Below, in pieces: positions 1 to 9,108 of a stretch of DNA of 13,527 nucleotides. Position 1 is the stretch's first letter. Each line of letters starts with the position of its first letter. The DNA is from Pseudomonadota bacterium (GTDB lineage Bacteria > Pseudomonadota > Gammaproteobacteria > Steroidobacterales > Steroidobacteraceae): positions 1 through 13,527 of the forward strand of contig JAKBBE010000068.1 of the NCBI GenBank assembly GCA_021826035.1. Direction: 5' to 3'. The position numbers were made by a program, and so were the translations under genes. A model generated the notes under the pieces. The model saw only the letters and a program-made list of their open reading frames with translations. It had not been told where the DNA came from and searched no databases.

Positions 1-1
1 C

Positions 2-211
2 ATGGCGCAGTTGCGCACGGTGGCGGGACCGAGCGGCTCCTACGTGAACGAGACGAATTACTTCAAGCACGGGTGGCAGCAGGCGTTCTGGGGCGCGAAT
101 TACCCCCGGCTCGCGCGGATCAAGCGCAAGTACGATCCGGATGGGCTGTTTTTCGCGCACCACACCGTCGGATCCGAAGGCTGGAGTCCGGACGGGTTTA
201 TGCGGACCTGA
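2..211 (+). CDS. FAD-linked oxidase, berberine-bridge C-terminal fragment (5' end outside window)
   Basis: Only the last 69 or so codons are present; the frame is open to the left edge, so the ATG at position 2 is probably internal. The visible part matches the C-terminal BBE domain of FAD-dependent oxidoreductases of the berberine bridge / 6-hydroxy-D-nicotine oxidase type. It shows a YVNE motif, then an aromatic-rich stretch with W-G-A-N-Y, then R-L-x-R-I-K-R-K-Y-D-P-D-G-L-F, which is the hallmark end of this family where the strand closes over the FAD and substrate cavity. The full enzyme would have an FAD-binding PCMH domain upstream, not visible here. The tail after the KYDPDGLF block is short and ends at TGA 209-211. 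Substrate cannot be inferred. It converges with the flavin-binding gene at 459-1148. Confidence 0.85.
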   Translation: MAQLRTVAGPSGSYVNETNYFKHGWQQAFWGANYPRLARIKRKYDPDGLFFAHHTVGSEGWSPDGFMRT

Positions 212-458
212 ACTGCGGCGGCAGTCGGGTCCGATCGCCCCGGGGCGTGATGCCGAGCACTCCGTGCGGATCTCGCCATGTCACGACACGGGCAGGGTGC
301 CGTCGCCGGATGTCAGGTGATGTTCGGCGGTTATTTCCGGCGCTTCGCTCGGCCGACGGCACTTCGTAGCGGCAGGTTCCGCGGACGTGCCGTCTTCCCG
401 GATTGGGTCAAAGTGCGCCACCTGGAAGTCGGCGGCAGATTTTCAAGCGCCCGTATCT
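212..458. other. intergenic region between convergent genes
   Basis: This 247-base stretch lies between the stop codons of the FAD oxidase and the convergent PPOX-family gene. A 12-base perfect palindrome, cgccccggggcg, is at 236-247, but it has no loop and no T-run, so it is not a classic terminator. I see no RNA gene or convincing small coding region here; the frames that stay open do so because the DNA is GC-rich. Confidence 0.4.
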
Positions 459-1148
459 TCAGGTCGTTCGCAGCCGCCCCGAGCGCACCAGATTCGCCAG
501 GGATCGTGGCACGGGGACCTCTTCGCTCTGCTCGGGCGCCGGCTGCGGTGCGCCCAACTGCGTCACCACGGGGATGACCCCGGACCAGACCGGAAAGTCG
601 GATTCCTCGACGTCATCCGGCGGTCCCGAGCGGCGCTTGATGGTGGCCTCCTCGATATCCAGGCACAGCACCGAGGTGGCGTTGAGTTCGGTCTCGCGCA
701 TCGGCCTGAGGGTTTCCCAGCGGTCAGCGAACAGGCCATTGGTGAGCGCGCGCAACGCATGCTCCTTTTCCTCAGGGCTCTTGAGGATCTGTGCCGTGCC
801 AAACACCATCACCGAGCGGTAATTGACGGTGTGATTGAACGCGGACCGCGCCAACACGTAGCCGTCGAGCAGCGTGCAGGTCAGGCACACCGGGCTTCCC
901 TCGACACGCTGCAGAAAGCGGCTCGCGATCGAGCCGTGCCAGTAGAGAGTATTGTCGCTGCGCCACTGCAGCGTCGGCGTTACGAAGGGCGCCCCGTCGA
1001 TGACATAGCCGACGTGGCAGAGCGGGGAGGCATCGAGGATCGGGTAGACCTGCGCACGCGAGTGGCTGCCGAGCTTAGACTGGCGTCGGATCCGGGTGCG
1101 TTCGGAGGTCGGGAAATCACTCTCCGTCGGCGTCTCGTACTCGGTCAT
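459..1148 (-). CDS. pyridoxamine 5'-phosphate oxidase-like flavin-binding protein (Pyridox_ox_2 / NimA-type family)
   Basis: This 229-residue protein resembles the family of FMN-binding split-barrel proteins annotated as pyridoxamine 5'-phosphate oxidase family or NimA-like (PF12900 type). Visible family landmarks are the start of the barrel at about residues 36-50 (L-D-A-S-P-L-C-H-V-G-Y-V), then F-V-T-P-T-L, W-H-G-S-I-A-S-R-F (about residues 70-78), C-L-T-C-T-L-L-D-G-Y-V-L-A-R-S-A-F-x-H-T-V-N-Y-R-S-V (about 88-113), and a later V-W-S-G-V-I-P segment (about 187-193). These correspond to strands and flavin-contact segments of the split barrel. Length is normal for the family. The start is ATG at 1148 with a GAGGA element 4 bases upstream. 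Such proteins are presumed flavin- or F420-type reductases; true PNP oxidase activity is not implied. It is divergent from the efflux operon, with no obvious functional link. Confidence 0.88.
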   Translation of the reverse strand: MTEYETPTESDFPTSERTRIRRQSKLGSHSRAQVYPILDASPLCHVGYVIDGAPFVTPTLQWRSDNTLYWHGSIASRFLQRVEGSPVCLTCTLLDGYVLARSAFNHTVNYRSVMVFGTAQILKSPEEKEHALRALTNGLFADRWETLRPMRETELNATSVLCLDIEEATIKRRSGPPDDVEESDFPVWSGVIPVVTQLGAPQPAPEQSEEVPVPRSLANLVRSGRLRTT

Positions 1149-1442
1149 GGCGTCCTCGCTGAGCGATGGGGACCGCAGGGCACAGCATGCAATGCGTGGC
1201 GCGGATCTGCGGGCAGTCTATCGGGTCTGGAGGGGCGCGCCGAGCGGCACGGGCGCCCACGCAGCGCTGCTCCGGGCTGCTGTTTCGCCGCCCCGCAGCG
1301 GCTGCGGGGCGGGGTGTTGCGGTGAGCCGTGCGGCGGCGTCGACGGGACGCCGAGCGGTCGGGGTGGAGGGACTGACGGCCACAAGTGGCTGACAAATCT
1401 TGAGAATTCTGCCCCCGCCGGGCCGCTGAACCCCCGTCCCAA
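1149..1442. other. divergent intergenic region upstream of the efflux operon
   Basis: This 294-base stretch should hold the promoters for the leftward PPOX-family gene and the rightward efflux operon. The clearest structure is the hairpin at 1288-1312. An AT-richer patch at about 1391-1410 (tgacaaatcttgagaattct) is the most promoter-like segment, containing TTGAGA at 1400-1405, but no well-placed -10 box follows it, so I do not call a promoter. No regulator gene or recognised operator is visible here. Confidence 0.35.
1288..1312. repeat. perfect 11-bp GC-rich hairpin in the efflux operon leader
   Basis: The left arm CCGCCCCGCAG (1288-1298) and right arm CTGCGGGGCGG (1302-1312) are perfectly complementary around a 3-base loop CGG. 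No T-run follows on either strand, so it is not a canonical intrinsic terminator. It lies about 130 bases upstream of the adaptor start and about 140 bases upstream of the divergent PPOX-family start. It could be a leader RNA structure, a protein-binding palindrome, or a chance result of GC-rich DNA. Confidence 0.55.
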
Positions 1443-2723
1443 ATGATAGTCTCACCGCCCATGGAATCACATGACGGCGGCCAGTCCGATCTGGCATCCG
1501 CGACCCCTGACCTCAATGCGGTCCGGCGCCACCGCCGCATCGCGTGGATCGGGCTTGCGGTGTTCATCCTGCTCATTGCCTTCGCGGTCTACCGCGGCCA
1601 CCTCGATCAGCAGCACAAGGGCTTTCGCAACGCCGGCCCCATGCCCGTTGCGGTCGGCGAGGTCACCGCGCGGGACGTGCCGGTGGTCATCGAGGCGCTC
1701 GGCACCGTCACGCCGCTCGCGACGGTGAACGTGCGCCCGCAGGTGAGCGGGCCGCTGGTGAAGATCGCCTTCCACGAGGGGCAGATGGTGCACGCCGGGG
1801 CGCTGCTCGCGGAAATCGATCCGCGTCCCTACCAGGCGGCGCTCGATCAGGCGCAGGGTCAGCTCGAGACGGCCAAGGCTGCCCTTGCCACGGCGAAGGT
1901 GGATCTCGCCCGCTACAAGCGGCTGCTCGCGCAGGACTCGATCGCGAGCCAGACCTACGCCGATCAGCTCGGCACGGTGCAGCAGGACCAGGCGACCGTC
2001 GATGCGGACACCGCGGCGGTCGAGACCGCGCGGTTGAACCTCTCGTACTGCCGCATCACCACGCCGGTGACGGGCCTGGTGGGGCTGCGCCAGGTGGACC
2101 TCGGCAACCTGGTGCAGGCCGACCAGAGCACGCAGATCGTCACCGTCACCCAGATGCAGCCGATGTCGGTGCTGTTCACGGTGCCGGAGACCGACCTCGC
2201 CGAGGTGTTCCGTGAGATGCGCCCGGGGCATCCGCTCACCGTCGAGGCCTACAGCCGCGACATGCTGCATCGGATCGCCACCGGCACGCTCGCCAGCATC
2301 GACAACCAGATCAACACCACCACCGGCACGCTGCAGATGCGCGCGCTGTTCACCAACAACGCCGAGCAGCTCTTCCCCAACGCCTTCGTCAACGTCAAGC
2401 TCATTCTGCGCACGCTCGCGAACCAGTTGGTCGTGCCGGGCGGGGCGGTGCAGAACGGGCCGTCGAGCAATTTCGTCTACGTGGTCGAGCCGAACCACAC
2501 CGTGCAGCTGCGCACCGTGGTGACCGGGCCGACCGACGGTCCCTACATCTCCATCCTCAAGGGCCTGAAACTCGGGGAGACGGTGGTGACCGACGGGGCG
2601 GATGAGCTGCGCGACGGGGCGCACGTACGCACTCCGGGTGAGAAGGCCGCGGGCGCGGCGCGCCAGGCGGCCGGCGAGCGGCACGGGAACCGGCGCGGCA
2701 AGCCCGGCGGATCGCACGCATGA
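1443..2723 (+). CDS. mdtA: RND efflux periplasmic adaptor (membrane fusion protein), MdtA/MuxA family
   Basis: This 426-residue protein is a HlyD/AcrA-type adaptor that bridges the inner-membrane RND pump and the outer-membrane channel. A single N-terminal membrane anchor lies at about residues 34-50 (I-A-W-I-G-L-A-V-F-I-L-L-I) with no lipobox Cys, as in MdtA. It is followed by the barrel-sandwich half with V-x-V-R-P-Q-V-S-G-P-L-V-K-I and E-I-D-P-R-P-Y (about residues 97-125). Next comes an alpha-helical hairpin rich in Ala/Gln (about 126-195, with R-Y-K-R-L-L-A-Q-D-S-I-A), then L-S-Y-C-R-I-T-T-P-V-T-G and G-L-R-Q-V-D-L-G-N-L-V, and a membrane-proximal C-terminal domain. The Arg/Gly/Ala-rich tail is unstructured-looking. 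The start is uncertain: ATG at 1443 or ATG at 1461 in the same frame; neither has a clear Shine-Dalgarno sequence. Its stop overlaps the next start by 4 bases (ATGA, 2720-2723). Confidence 0.93.
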   Translation: MIVSPPMESHDGGQSDLASATPDLNAVRRHRRIAWIGLAVFILLIAFAVYRGHLDQQHKGFRNAGPMPVAVGEVTARDVPVVIEALGTVTPLATVNVRPQVSGPLVKIAFHEGQMVHAGALLAEIDPRPYQAALDQAQGQLETAKAALATAKVDLARYKRLLAQDSIASQTYADQLGTVQQDQATVDADTAAVETARLNLSYCRITTPVTGLVGLRQVDLGNLVQADQSTQIVTVTQMQPMSVLFTVPETDLAEVFREMRPGHPLTVEAYSRDMLHRIATGTLASIDNQINTTTGTLQMRALFTNNAEQLFPNAFVNVKLILRTLANQLVVPGGAVQNGPSSNFVYVVEPNHTVQLRTVVTGPTDGPYISILKGLKLGETVVTDGADELRDGAHVRTPGEKAAGAARQAAGERHGNRRGKPGGSHA

Positions 2724-5700
2724 ATCCGTCCCGGCCTTACATCCTGAGGCCGGTCGCCACCTCGCTGCTGATGGTTGCGATCGTCATCCTCGGGGCGATC
2801 GGCTACCTGCTGCTGCCGGTCGCGACGCTGCCCGAGGTGTCCTACCCGACCATCGTGGTCTCGACGTTCCTGCCCGGGGCGAGCCCGGACGTCATGAGCG
2901 CGACGGTGACCGCGCCGCTCGAGCGCCAGCTCGGCCAGATGTCCGGGCTCGACGAGATGTCGTCCCGTACCTCGGCCGGCGCCTCGCAGATCACCCTGCA
3001 GTTCGATCTGAGCCTGGACCTGGACGTCGCCGAGGCCGAGGTGCAGGCCGCCATCACCGGCGCGAACCGGCTGCTGCCGGCGAGCCTGCCGGCCCCGCCG
3101 ATCTACGCCAAGGTCAATCCGGCCGATGCGCCCATCCTGACGCTGGCGCTCACCTCCAGCGCGATGCCCATCACGCAGGTGCAGAGCCTCGCCGACACGC
3201 GCATCGCGGCGAAGATCTCCCAGGTCGCCGGCGTCGGCCTGGTGAGCTTGAACGGCGCCCCGAAGCAGGCGGTGCGCATCGAGGCGAACCTCAATCAGCT
3301 CGCCGCCTACGGGCTGAACCTCGATGACCTGCGCACCACGATCGCGAACTCCAACTCGGACGCGCCCAAGGGCAACTTCAACGGCGAGGCGCACGCCTAC
3401 ACCATCGACGCCAACGACCAGATCGCCAGCGCCAGCGAGTACGCGGACCTCGTCGTCGCCTACCGCAACGGCTCGCCGGTCTACCTGAAGAACGTCGCCA
3501 AGGTGCTGATGGGCTCGGAGAACAACGAGCTCGCCAGCTGGATGAACAATACCCCGGCGGTGCTGATCAACATCCAGCGCCAGCCCGGTGCCAACGTCAT
3601 CCAGACGGTGAACGACATCCGCGCGCTGCTGCCGAGCCTGCGCGCCTCGCTGCCGACCAACGTCAACCTGACCGTCGTCACCGACCGTACCCAGACCATC
3701 CGCGCCTCGGTGAACGACGTGCAGTTCGAGCTCGCCCTCGCCGTGGCGCTCGTGGTGATGGTGATGTTCCTGTTCCTGCGCAGCGTGCCGGCCACCGTCA
3801 TCCCGAGCCTCTCGGTGCCGGTCTCGCTCATCGGCACCTTCGCGGTGATGTATCTCGCCGGCTTCAGCCTGGACAACCTCTCGCTGATGGCCCTCACCAT
3901 CGCCTCGGGGTTCGTGGTCGATGATGCCATCGTCATGATCGAGAACATCTCGCGGCACATCGAGCAGGGCAAGAAGCCGCTCCAGGCGGCACTCGAGGGC
4001 TCGGGCGAGATTGCCTTCACCATCGTGTCACTCACCATCTCGCTGATCGCGGTGCTGATCCCGCTGCTGTTCATGCGCGAGGTGGTGGGCCGGTTGTTCC
4101 GCGAGTTCGCCATCACGCTCGCCATCGCGATCCTGATCTCCGCGGTGGTCTCGCTCACGCTCGTGCCGATGCTGTGCGCGAAGCTGCTGCGCCCGCACGC
4201 CGATGAGCTTGCCCAGCAGGGCCGCTGGGCCCACAAGGCCGAGGCCTGGTTCAACGGACTGCTCGAGTCCTACGGGCGCGGGCTCACCTGGGCGCTCGAG
4301 CGCGAGCGCCTCGTGCTGTGGATCGCCGCCGGCACGCTCGTGCTCACGGTGCTCCTCTACATCGTCATTCCCAAGGGCTTCTTCCCCCTGCAGGACACCG
4401 GACTCATCCAGGCCACCACCACCGGGCCGCCCTCGATTTCCTTCAAGGCCATGGCGGCGCGCCAGCAGGCGCTCGCCACGGTGCTGCGCCGCAACCCCAA
4501 CGTGGTCAGCCTCACCTCGTACATCGGGGTGGGCAGCAACAACATGACGGTGAACCAGGGGCAGATGCTGATCAACCTCACCCCGAAGGATGAGCGCTCC
4601 GTTGGGCTCACCACGGTGATGGACGAGCTCCTCCGCGCCGCGCGCACCGTGCCCGGCATCCAGCTGTCGCTGCAGCCGGTGCAGGACCTGACCATCAGCT
4701 CCATCACCGGGCGGGCGCGCTACCAGTTCATCCTCGGGGCGGCGAGCCGCGCCATCCTCACGCCCTGGGTGCCGAAGCTGCTGGCGGCGTTGCGCCGCTC
4801 GCCGGACCTGGCGCACGTCTCGAGCAGCTTCACCGAGTACGGGCGCACCATCCAGATCGACGTCGATCACAGCACCGCGGCGCGCTTCGGCATCACGGAT
4901 GCGACCATCGACAACGCGCTCTATGACGCGTTCGGCCAGCGGATCATCTCGACGATCTACACCCAGTCGAACGACTACCGCGTGATCCTCACCGCCAATC
5001 CGGCGCTCGCGGACACGGTGGGTGCGCTCAATACCTTCTACATCCCCTCATCCGGCGGCGGTCAGGTCCCGCTCGGCTCGATCGCGCACATCTCGGTGAA
5101 GAACGCGCCGCTGACGCTCGATCATCTCGGGCAGTTCCCCGCCGCGATGTTCTCCTTCGATACGGCTCCGGGCGCCTCGCTCGGCGCGGCGGTGGACGCG
5201 GTGCGCGCCGCCGAGCGCGAGGTCGGCCTGCCGGTGAGCATCACCACCACCTTCGAGGGCGAGGCGCTGGCGTTCGAGTCGAGCCTCACCAGCGAGGTGC
5301 TGCTGCTGCTGGCGGCGATCGCCACCGTCTACATCGTGCTCGGGGTGCTCTACGAGAGCTACATCCATCCGCTCACCATCCTCTCGACGCTGCCCTCGGC
5401 CGGTATCGGGGCGCTGCTCGCGCTGATGCTGGCCGGGGAGAGCCTGGACATCATCTCCATCATCGGCATCGTGCTCTTGATCGGCATCGTGAAGAAGAAC
5501 GCCATCATGATGATCGACTTCGCGCTCGCGGCCGAGCGCGAGCACGGCAAGAGCCCGCGCGAGGCGATCCGCGAGGCCGCGCTGCTGCGCTTCAGGCCCA
5601 TCCTGATGACCACGGTGGCGGCGCTGTTCGCCGCGCTGCCGCTGATCCTCGGCACCGGCACGGGCTCGGAGCTGCGCCGGCCGCTCGGGCTCTCGATCGC

Positions 5701-5845
5701 CGGCGGGCTGCTCTTAAGCCAGCTGCTGACCCTGTTCACCACGCCCGTCGTGTACCTGTTCTTCGATGATCTGGCACGGCGGGCCAAGGCCTGGGCGGGC
5801 GCGCCGGCGCGCGGCTCGGGACCTGTGTCGATCGACTCGCCGTGA
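2720..5845 (+). CDS. mdtB: RND multidrug efflux permease, MdtB/MuxB family
   Basis: This 1041-residue inner-membrane proton/drug antiporter has the usual length for the HAE-1 RND family. The start I-L-R-P-V-A-T-S-L-L-M and the early periplasmic motif L-P-G-A-S-P-D-V-M match the family. TM4 carries the proton-relay pair D401-D402 in F-V-V-D-D-A-I-V-M-I-E-N-I, and TM10 carries the relay Lys (K926 in V-K-K-N-A-I-M-M-I-D-F), equivalent to AcrB D407/D408/K940. So the transport machinery looks intact. Two periplasmic loop regions and twelve membrane helices fit the layout. The ATG overlaps the adaptor stop by 4 bases, so translation is probably coupled. In MdtBC/MuxBC systems this permease assembles with the next gene product into a heterotrimer, with the two types taking unequal roles. 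Drug range cannot be read from the sequence. Confidence 0.95.
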   Translation: MNPSRPYILRPVATSLLMVAIVILGAIGYLLLPVATLPEVSYPTIVVSTFLPGASPDVMSATVTAPLERQLGQMSGLDEMSSRTSAGASQITLQFDLSLDLDVAEAEVQAAITGANRLLPASLPAPPIYAKVNPADAPILTLALTSSAMPITQVQSLADTRIAAKISQVAGVGLVSLNGAPKQAVRIEANLNQLAAYGLNLDDLRTTIANSNSDAPKGNFNGEAHAYTIDANDQIASASEYADLVVAYRNGSPVYLKNVAKVLMGSENNELASWMNNTPAVLINIQRQPGANVIQTVNDIRALLPSLRASLPTNVNLTVVTDRTQTIRASVNDVQFELALAVALVVMVMFLFLRSVPATVIPSLSVPVSLIGTFAVMYLAGFSLDNLSLMALTIASGFVVDDAIVMIENISRHIEQGKKPLQAALEGSGEIAFTIVSLTISLIAVLIPLLFMREVVGRLFREFAITLAIAILISAVVSLTLVPMLCAKLLRPHADELAQQGRWAHKAEAWFNGLLESYGRGLTWALERERLVLWIAAGTLVLTVLLYIVIPKGFFPLQDTGLIQATTTGPPSISFKAMAARQQALATVLRRNPNVVSLTSYIGVGSNNMTVNQGQMLINLTPKDERSVGLTTVMDELLRAARTVPGIQLSLQPVQDLTISSITGRARYQFILGAASRAILTPWVPKLLAALRRSPDLAHVSSSFTEYGRTIQIDVDHSTAARFGITDATIDNALYDAFGQRIISTIYTQSNDYRVILTANPALADTVGALNTFYIPSSGGGQVPLGSIAHISVKNAPLTLDHLGQFPAAMFSFDTAPGASLGAAVDAVRAAEREVGLPVSITTTFEGEALAFESSLTSEVLLLLAAIATVYIVLGVLYESYIHPLTILSTLPSAGIGALLALMLAGESLDIISIIGIVLLIGIVKKNAIMMIDFALAAEREHGKSPREAIREAALLRFRPILMTTVAALFAALPLILGTGTGSELRRPLGLSIAGGLLLSQLLTLFTTPVVYLFFDDLARRAKAWAGAPARGSGPVSIDSP

Positions 5846-8800
5846 ACCTCTCGCGCCTGTTCATCACCCGGCCGGTCGCCACCACGCTGCTGTCCTGCGG
5901 ACTGGCGCTCGCCGGGCTCGTGGCCTACTTCCTCCTGCCGGTCGCCCCGATGCCGCAGGTGGACTTCCCGGCCATCGTGGTGATGGCGCAGCTGCCCGGG
6001 GCGAGCCCGGAGACGGTCGCGACCAGCGTCACCACGCCGCTCGAGCGGCGCCTGAGCGCCATCGCCGGCATCGACCAGATGACCTCGCAGAGCACCGAGG
6101 GACGCGCCTCGATCGTGCTCATCTTTGATCTCAGCCGCGACATCCACGGCGCCGAGAGCGACGTGGAGGCGGCGATCCAGGCGGCCCGTGCCGACATGCC
6201 CGCCTCGCTGCGCTCCGACCCGACCTACTGGGCCTACAACCCCTCCGAGGCGCCGATCCTCATCCTGGCGCTGACCTCCAACACGCTGCCCATCGGCCAG
6301 GTGTACGACGCCGCCTCGACCATCATCCAGCAGAAGATCCTGCAGGTGCCCGGAGTGGGCAACATCGACATCGGCGGCAGCTCGCTGCCGGCGATCCGCA
6401 TCGACCTGCAGCCGCGGCAGCTGTTCAACTACGGCATCGGGCTCGAGGACGTGCGCGCGGCCATCGCCGCGGCCAATGCCAACAGCCCGAAGGGGGCGAT
6501 CAGCTTCGACCGCAAGCGCTACCAGATCTACGTCAATGACACCGCGAGCGAGATCGGGCAGTACCGCAAGCTGATCATCGCCTACCGCAACGGGGCGCCG
6601 GTGCGCCTCGGCGATGTCGCGCAGATCAGCAACGGGGTGGAGGACGTGCGCACCCTGGGCCTGCTCAACGGGCAGCGCGCGGTGCTCATGATCATCCGAA
6701 AGCAGCCCGATGCGAATGTGATCGAGACCGTCGATCGGATCAAGGCGCTGCTGCCCGAGATCCGCGCCAGCATCCCGGCGGGCATCCACCTGGTGGTCAC
6801 CCACGATCGCACCGGCTCGATCCGCACCTCGCTGCACGACGTGGAGATCACGCTGCTGCTCGCGGTGCTGCTGGTGGTGACCGTGGTGCTGGTCATGCTG
6901 CGCAATCCCCGCGCCGCGCTCGTGCCGGCCATCGCCGTGCCGCTGGCGCTCATCGGCACGCTGGCGGTGATCTACCTGCTCGGCTTCAGCCTGAACAATT
7001 TCTCCATGATGGCCCTCACGGTCTCGACCGGCTTCGTGGTCGACGATGCCATCGTCGTGATCGAGAACATCACCCGGCACATCGAGGCCGGCGAGCCACG
7101 CCTGAAGGCCGCGCTCGACGGGGCGCGCGAGGTGGGCTTCACGGTGCTCGCCATGAGCTCCGCCCTGATCGCGGTGTTCACGCCCATCATCCTCATGGGC
7201 GGGCTCGTCGGGCGGATCTTCCGCCAGTTCGCCCTCACGCTCGCGATCACGGTGGCGCTCTCACTCATCATCTCGCTCACCACGACGCCGATGCTCTGCG
7301 GGCGGGTGCTGCGCGCGCACCCGAAGCAGGGGCGGTTCTTCCGCGGCGTGGAGCGGGCGTTCAATGCGACGCGGGACTTCTACGACCACACGCTCGCGCT
7401 CGCCATCCGCCACCCGCGCGCGGTGATGTTCACGCTGCTCGGGGTCGTGTTCCTGAACGTGTATCTCTTCGCCATCGTGCCGAAGACGTTCTTCCCGCAG
7501 CAGAGCTCGGGCAACATCAGCGGCTTCATGGTGGCGGACCAGAGCAGCTCGTTCCTCGCCATGCAGAAGAAGCTGCGCTACGTGGTGAACATCATCAAGC
7601 GCGACCCGGCGGTCGAGAACGTGGTGGGCTTCGCCGGCGGGGGCTTCTTCGGCGGCAGCAACACCGCGCACATGTTCGTGACCTTGAAGCCGCTCGCCGT
7701 GCGCAAGATCTCCGACGCCGAGGTCATCCAGCGCCTGAACCGCTCGCTGCGCGGCTTCACCGGAGCGCGCCTGTACCTGCAGTCGTCCCAGGACATCCAC
7801 TCGGGGGGCCGCCAGAGCTACGCCGAATACCAGTACACGCTGCTCTCGGGCAGCCTCGAGGAGCTCAGCACCTGGGCACCGCGGATCGAGGCGGCGCTGA
7901 AGAAAGACCCGCAGCTGCGCGACGTGAACTCCGACCGCCAGGCGGCCGGCCTCGACGTGAAGCTGCACATCGACCGCAAGCTCGCCGCGCGCTACGGCTT
8001 GAACCTCTCGCAGATCGACAACACCCTGTATGACGCGTTCGGCCAGCGGCTGGTCTCGACCATCTACCAGGACATGAACCAGTACCACGTGGTGATGGAG
8101 GTCGACCCGAAGTTCTGGAACAGCCCCGCGACGCTGAAGGACCTGTACGTGAGCACCGCCGGCGGGGCGCTCTCGGGCCTGGAGTCGACCATGGGCGCGG
8201 CCGGCGCGTTCCAGTTCGCTGGCGTGACCCGCACGGGTGCGGCGGCGAACTACGCCCTCAACCAGATCGCCAGCTCCGGCGGGGCGGCCTCCACCGGCAG
8301 CGCGCTCAGCACCGCGGCCGAGACCATGGTGCCGCTGTCCGACTTCGCCCACTACGGGCCGGGGATCACCCCGCTCGCCGTCAACCACCAGGGCCCCTTC
8401 GTCGCCACGACATTCTCGTTCAACCTGCCGCCGCGGGAGGCGCTCGGCGTCGCCACGGCGGCCATCCAGCGCACCATGGAAGATCTGCACGTGCCGATCG
8501 GCATCCACGGGGAGTTCGCCGGCAACGCCCGGGTGTTCCGCCAGACGGTCAACGAGGAGCCGCTGCTCGTGCTCGCCGCCCTCGCCGCGGTGTACATCGT
8601 GCTCGGCGTGCTCTACGAGAGCCTCGCCCAGCCCATCACCATCCTCTCGACGCTGCCCTCGAGCGGTGTCGGGGCGGTGCTCGCGCTGCTGCTGTTCGGC
8701 GAGCCGTTCAGCCTCATCGCCCTCATCGGCGTGATTCTCCTGATCGGGGTGGTGCTGAAGAACGCCATCATGATGGTGGACGTGGCGCTGGTCGCACAGC

Positions 8801-9108
8801 GCGAGGAGGGCGTGGCTGCGGCGCGCGCCATCCACGAGGCCTGTCTGCTGCGCTTCAGGCCGATCATGATGACCACCATCGCGGCGATGCTCGGCGCGCT
8901 GCCGCTCGCACTCATGAGCGGGCAGGGCTCGGAGATGCGCCGGCCGCTCGGCATCGCGGTGGTGGGGGGACTGGCCATCAGCCAGGTGCTCACGCTCTAC
9001 ACCACGCCCATCGTGTATCTGTATCTGGACCGCTTCCGTCTCTGGTTCGCCAGGACCTTCACGCGTCGCGGCGCGCTGACACTGTCCGCTGGGAGACCCG
9101 CCCCATGA
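5842..9108 (+). CDS. mdtC: RND multidrug efflux permease, MdtC/MuxC family, with an Ala/Gly/Ser-rich insertion
   Basis: This is the second RND permease of the operon, 1088 residues. The start is GTG at 5842, overlapping the stop of the preceding permease (GTGA), and the N-terminus N-L-S-R-L-F-I-T-R-P-V-A-T-T-L-L is typical of MdtC-type subunits. D401-D402 in F-V-V-D-D-A-I-V-V-I-E-N-I and K973 in V-L-K-N-A-I-M-M-V-D preserve the proton relay. It is about 50-60 residues longer than common MdtC proteins. The excess sits at about residues 777-829 (nt 8170-8328), between L-Y-V-S-T-A-G-G-A and V-P-L-S-D-F-A in the C-terminal periplasmic loop. It is low in complexity and rich in Ala, Gly, Ser and Thr. 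The reading frame is intact on both sides, so this is not a frameshift. It likely forms the heterotrimer with the upstream permease. Confidence 0.95.
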   Translation: MNLSRLFITRPVATTLLSCGLALAGLVAYFLLPVAPMPQVDFPAIVVMAQLPGASPETVATSVTTPLERRLSAIAGIDQMTSQSTEGRASIVLIFDLSRDIHGAESDVEAAIQAARADMPASLRSDPTYWAYNPSEAPILILALTSNTLPIGQVYDAASTIIQQKILQVPGVGNIDIGGSSLPAIRIDLQPRQLFNYGIGLEDVRAAIAAANANSPKGAISFDRKRYQIYVNDTASEIGQYRKLIIAYRNGAPVRLGDVAQISNGVEDVRTLGLLNGQRAVLMIIRKQPDANVIETVDRIKALLPEIRASIPAGIHLVVTHDRTGSIRTSLHDVEITLLLAVLLVVTVVLVMLRNPRAALVPAIAVPLALIGTLAVIYLLGFSLNNFSMMALTVSTGFVVDDAIVVIENITRHIEAGEPRLKAALDGAREVGFTVLAMSSALIAVFTPIILMGGLVGRIFRQFALTLAITVALSLIISLTTTPMLCGRVLRAHPKQGRFFRGVERAFNATRDFYDHTLALAIRHPRAVMFTLLGVVFLNVYLFAIVPKTFFPQQSSGNISGFMVADQSSSFLAMQKKLRYVVNIIKRDPAVENVVGFAGGGFFGGSNTAHMFVTLKPLAVRKISDAEVIQRLNRSLRGFTGARLYLQSSQDIHSGGRQSYAEYQYTLLSGSLEELSTWAPRIEAALKKDPQLRDVNSDRQAAGLDVKLHIDRKLAARYGLNLSQIDNTLYDAFGQRLVSTIYQDMNQYHVVMEVDPKFWNSPATLKDLYVSTAGGALSGLESTMGAAGAFQFAGVTRTGAAANYALNQIASSGGAASTGSALSTAAETMVPLSDFAHYGPGITPLAVNHQGPFVATTFSFNLPPREALGVATAAIQRTMEDLHVPIGIHGEFAGNARVFRQTVNEEPLLVLAALAAVYIVLGVLYESLAQPITILSTLPSSGVGAVLALLLFGEPFSLIALIGVILLIGVVLKNAIMMVDVALVAQREEGVAAARAIHEACLLRFRPIMMTTIAAMLGALPLALMSGQGSEMRRPLGIAVVGGLAISQVLTLYTTPIVYLYLDRFRLWFARTFTRRGALTLSAGRPAP

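Noticed and set aside
387..1325. 312-codon plus-strand open frame over the PPOX-family gene
   Set aside because: It is antisense to the clearly homologous minus-strand gene and reads as Arg/Ala-rich sequence without domains.
1391..1428. Promoter for the efflux operon
   Set aside because: TTGAGA at 1400-1405 lacks a matching -10 at normal spacing, so I did not call it.
5359..7080. Very long minus-strand open frame opposite the permease genes, with similar ones at 2543-3958 and 7261-8835
   Set aside because: They are antisense to intact RND permeases. The Arg/Asp/His/Gly-rich composition is what the reverse frame of GC-rich coding DNA gives, and no domain is recognisable.
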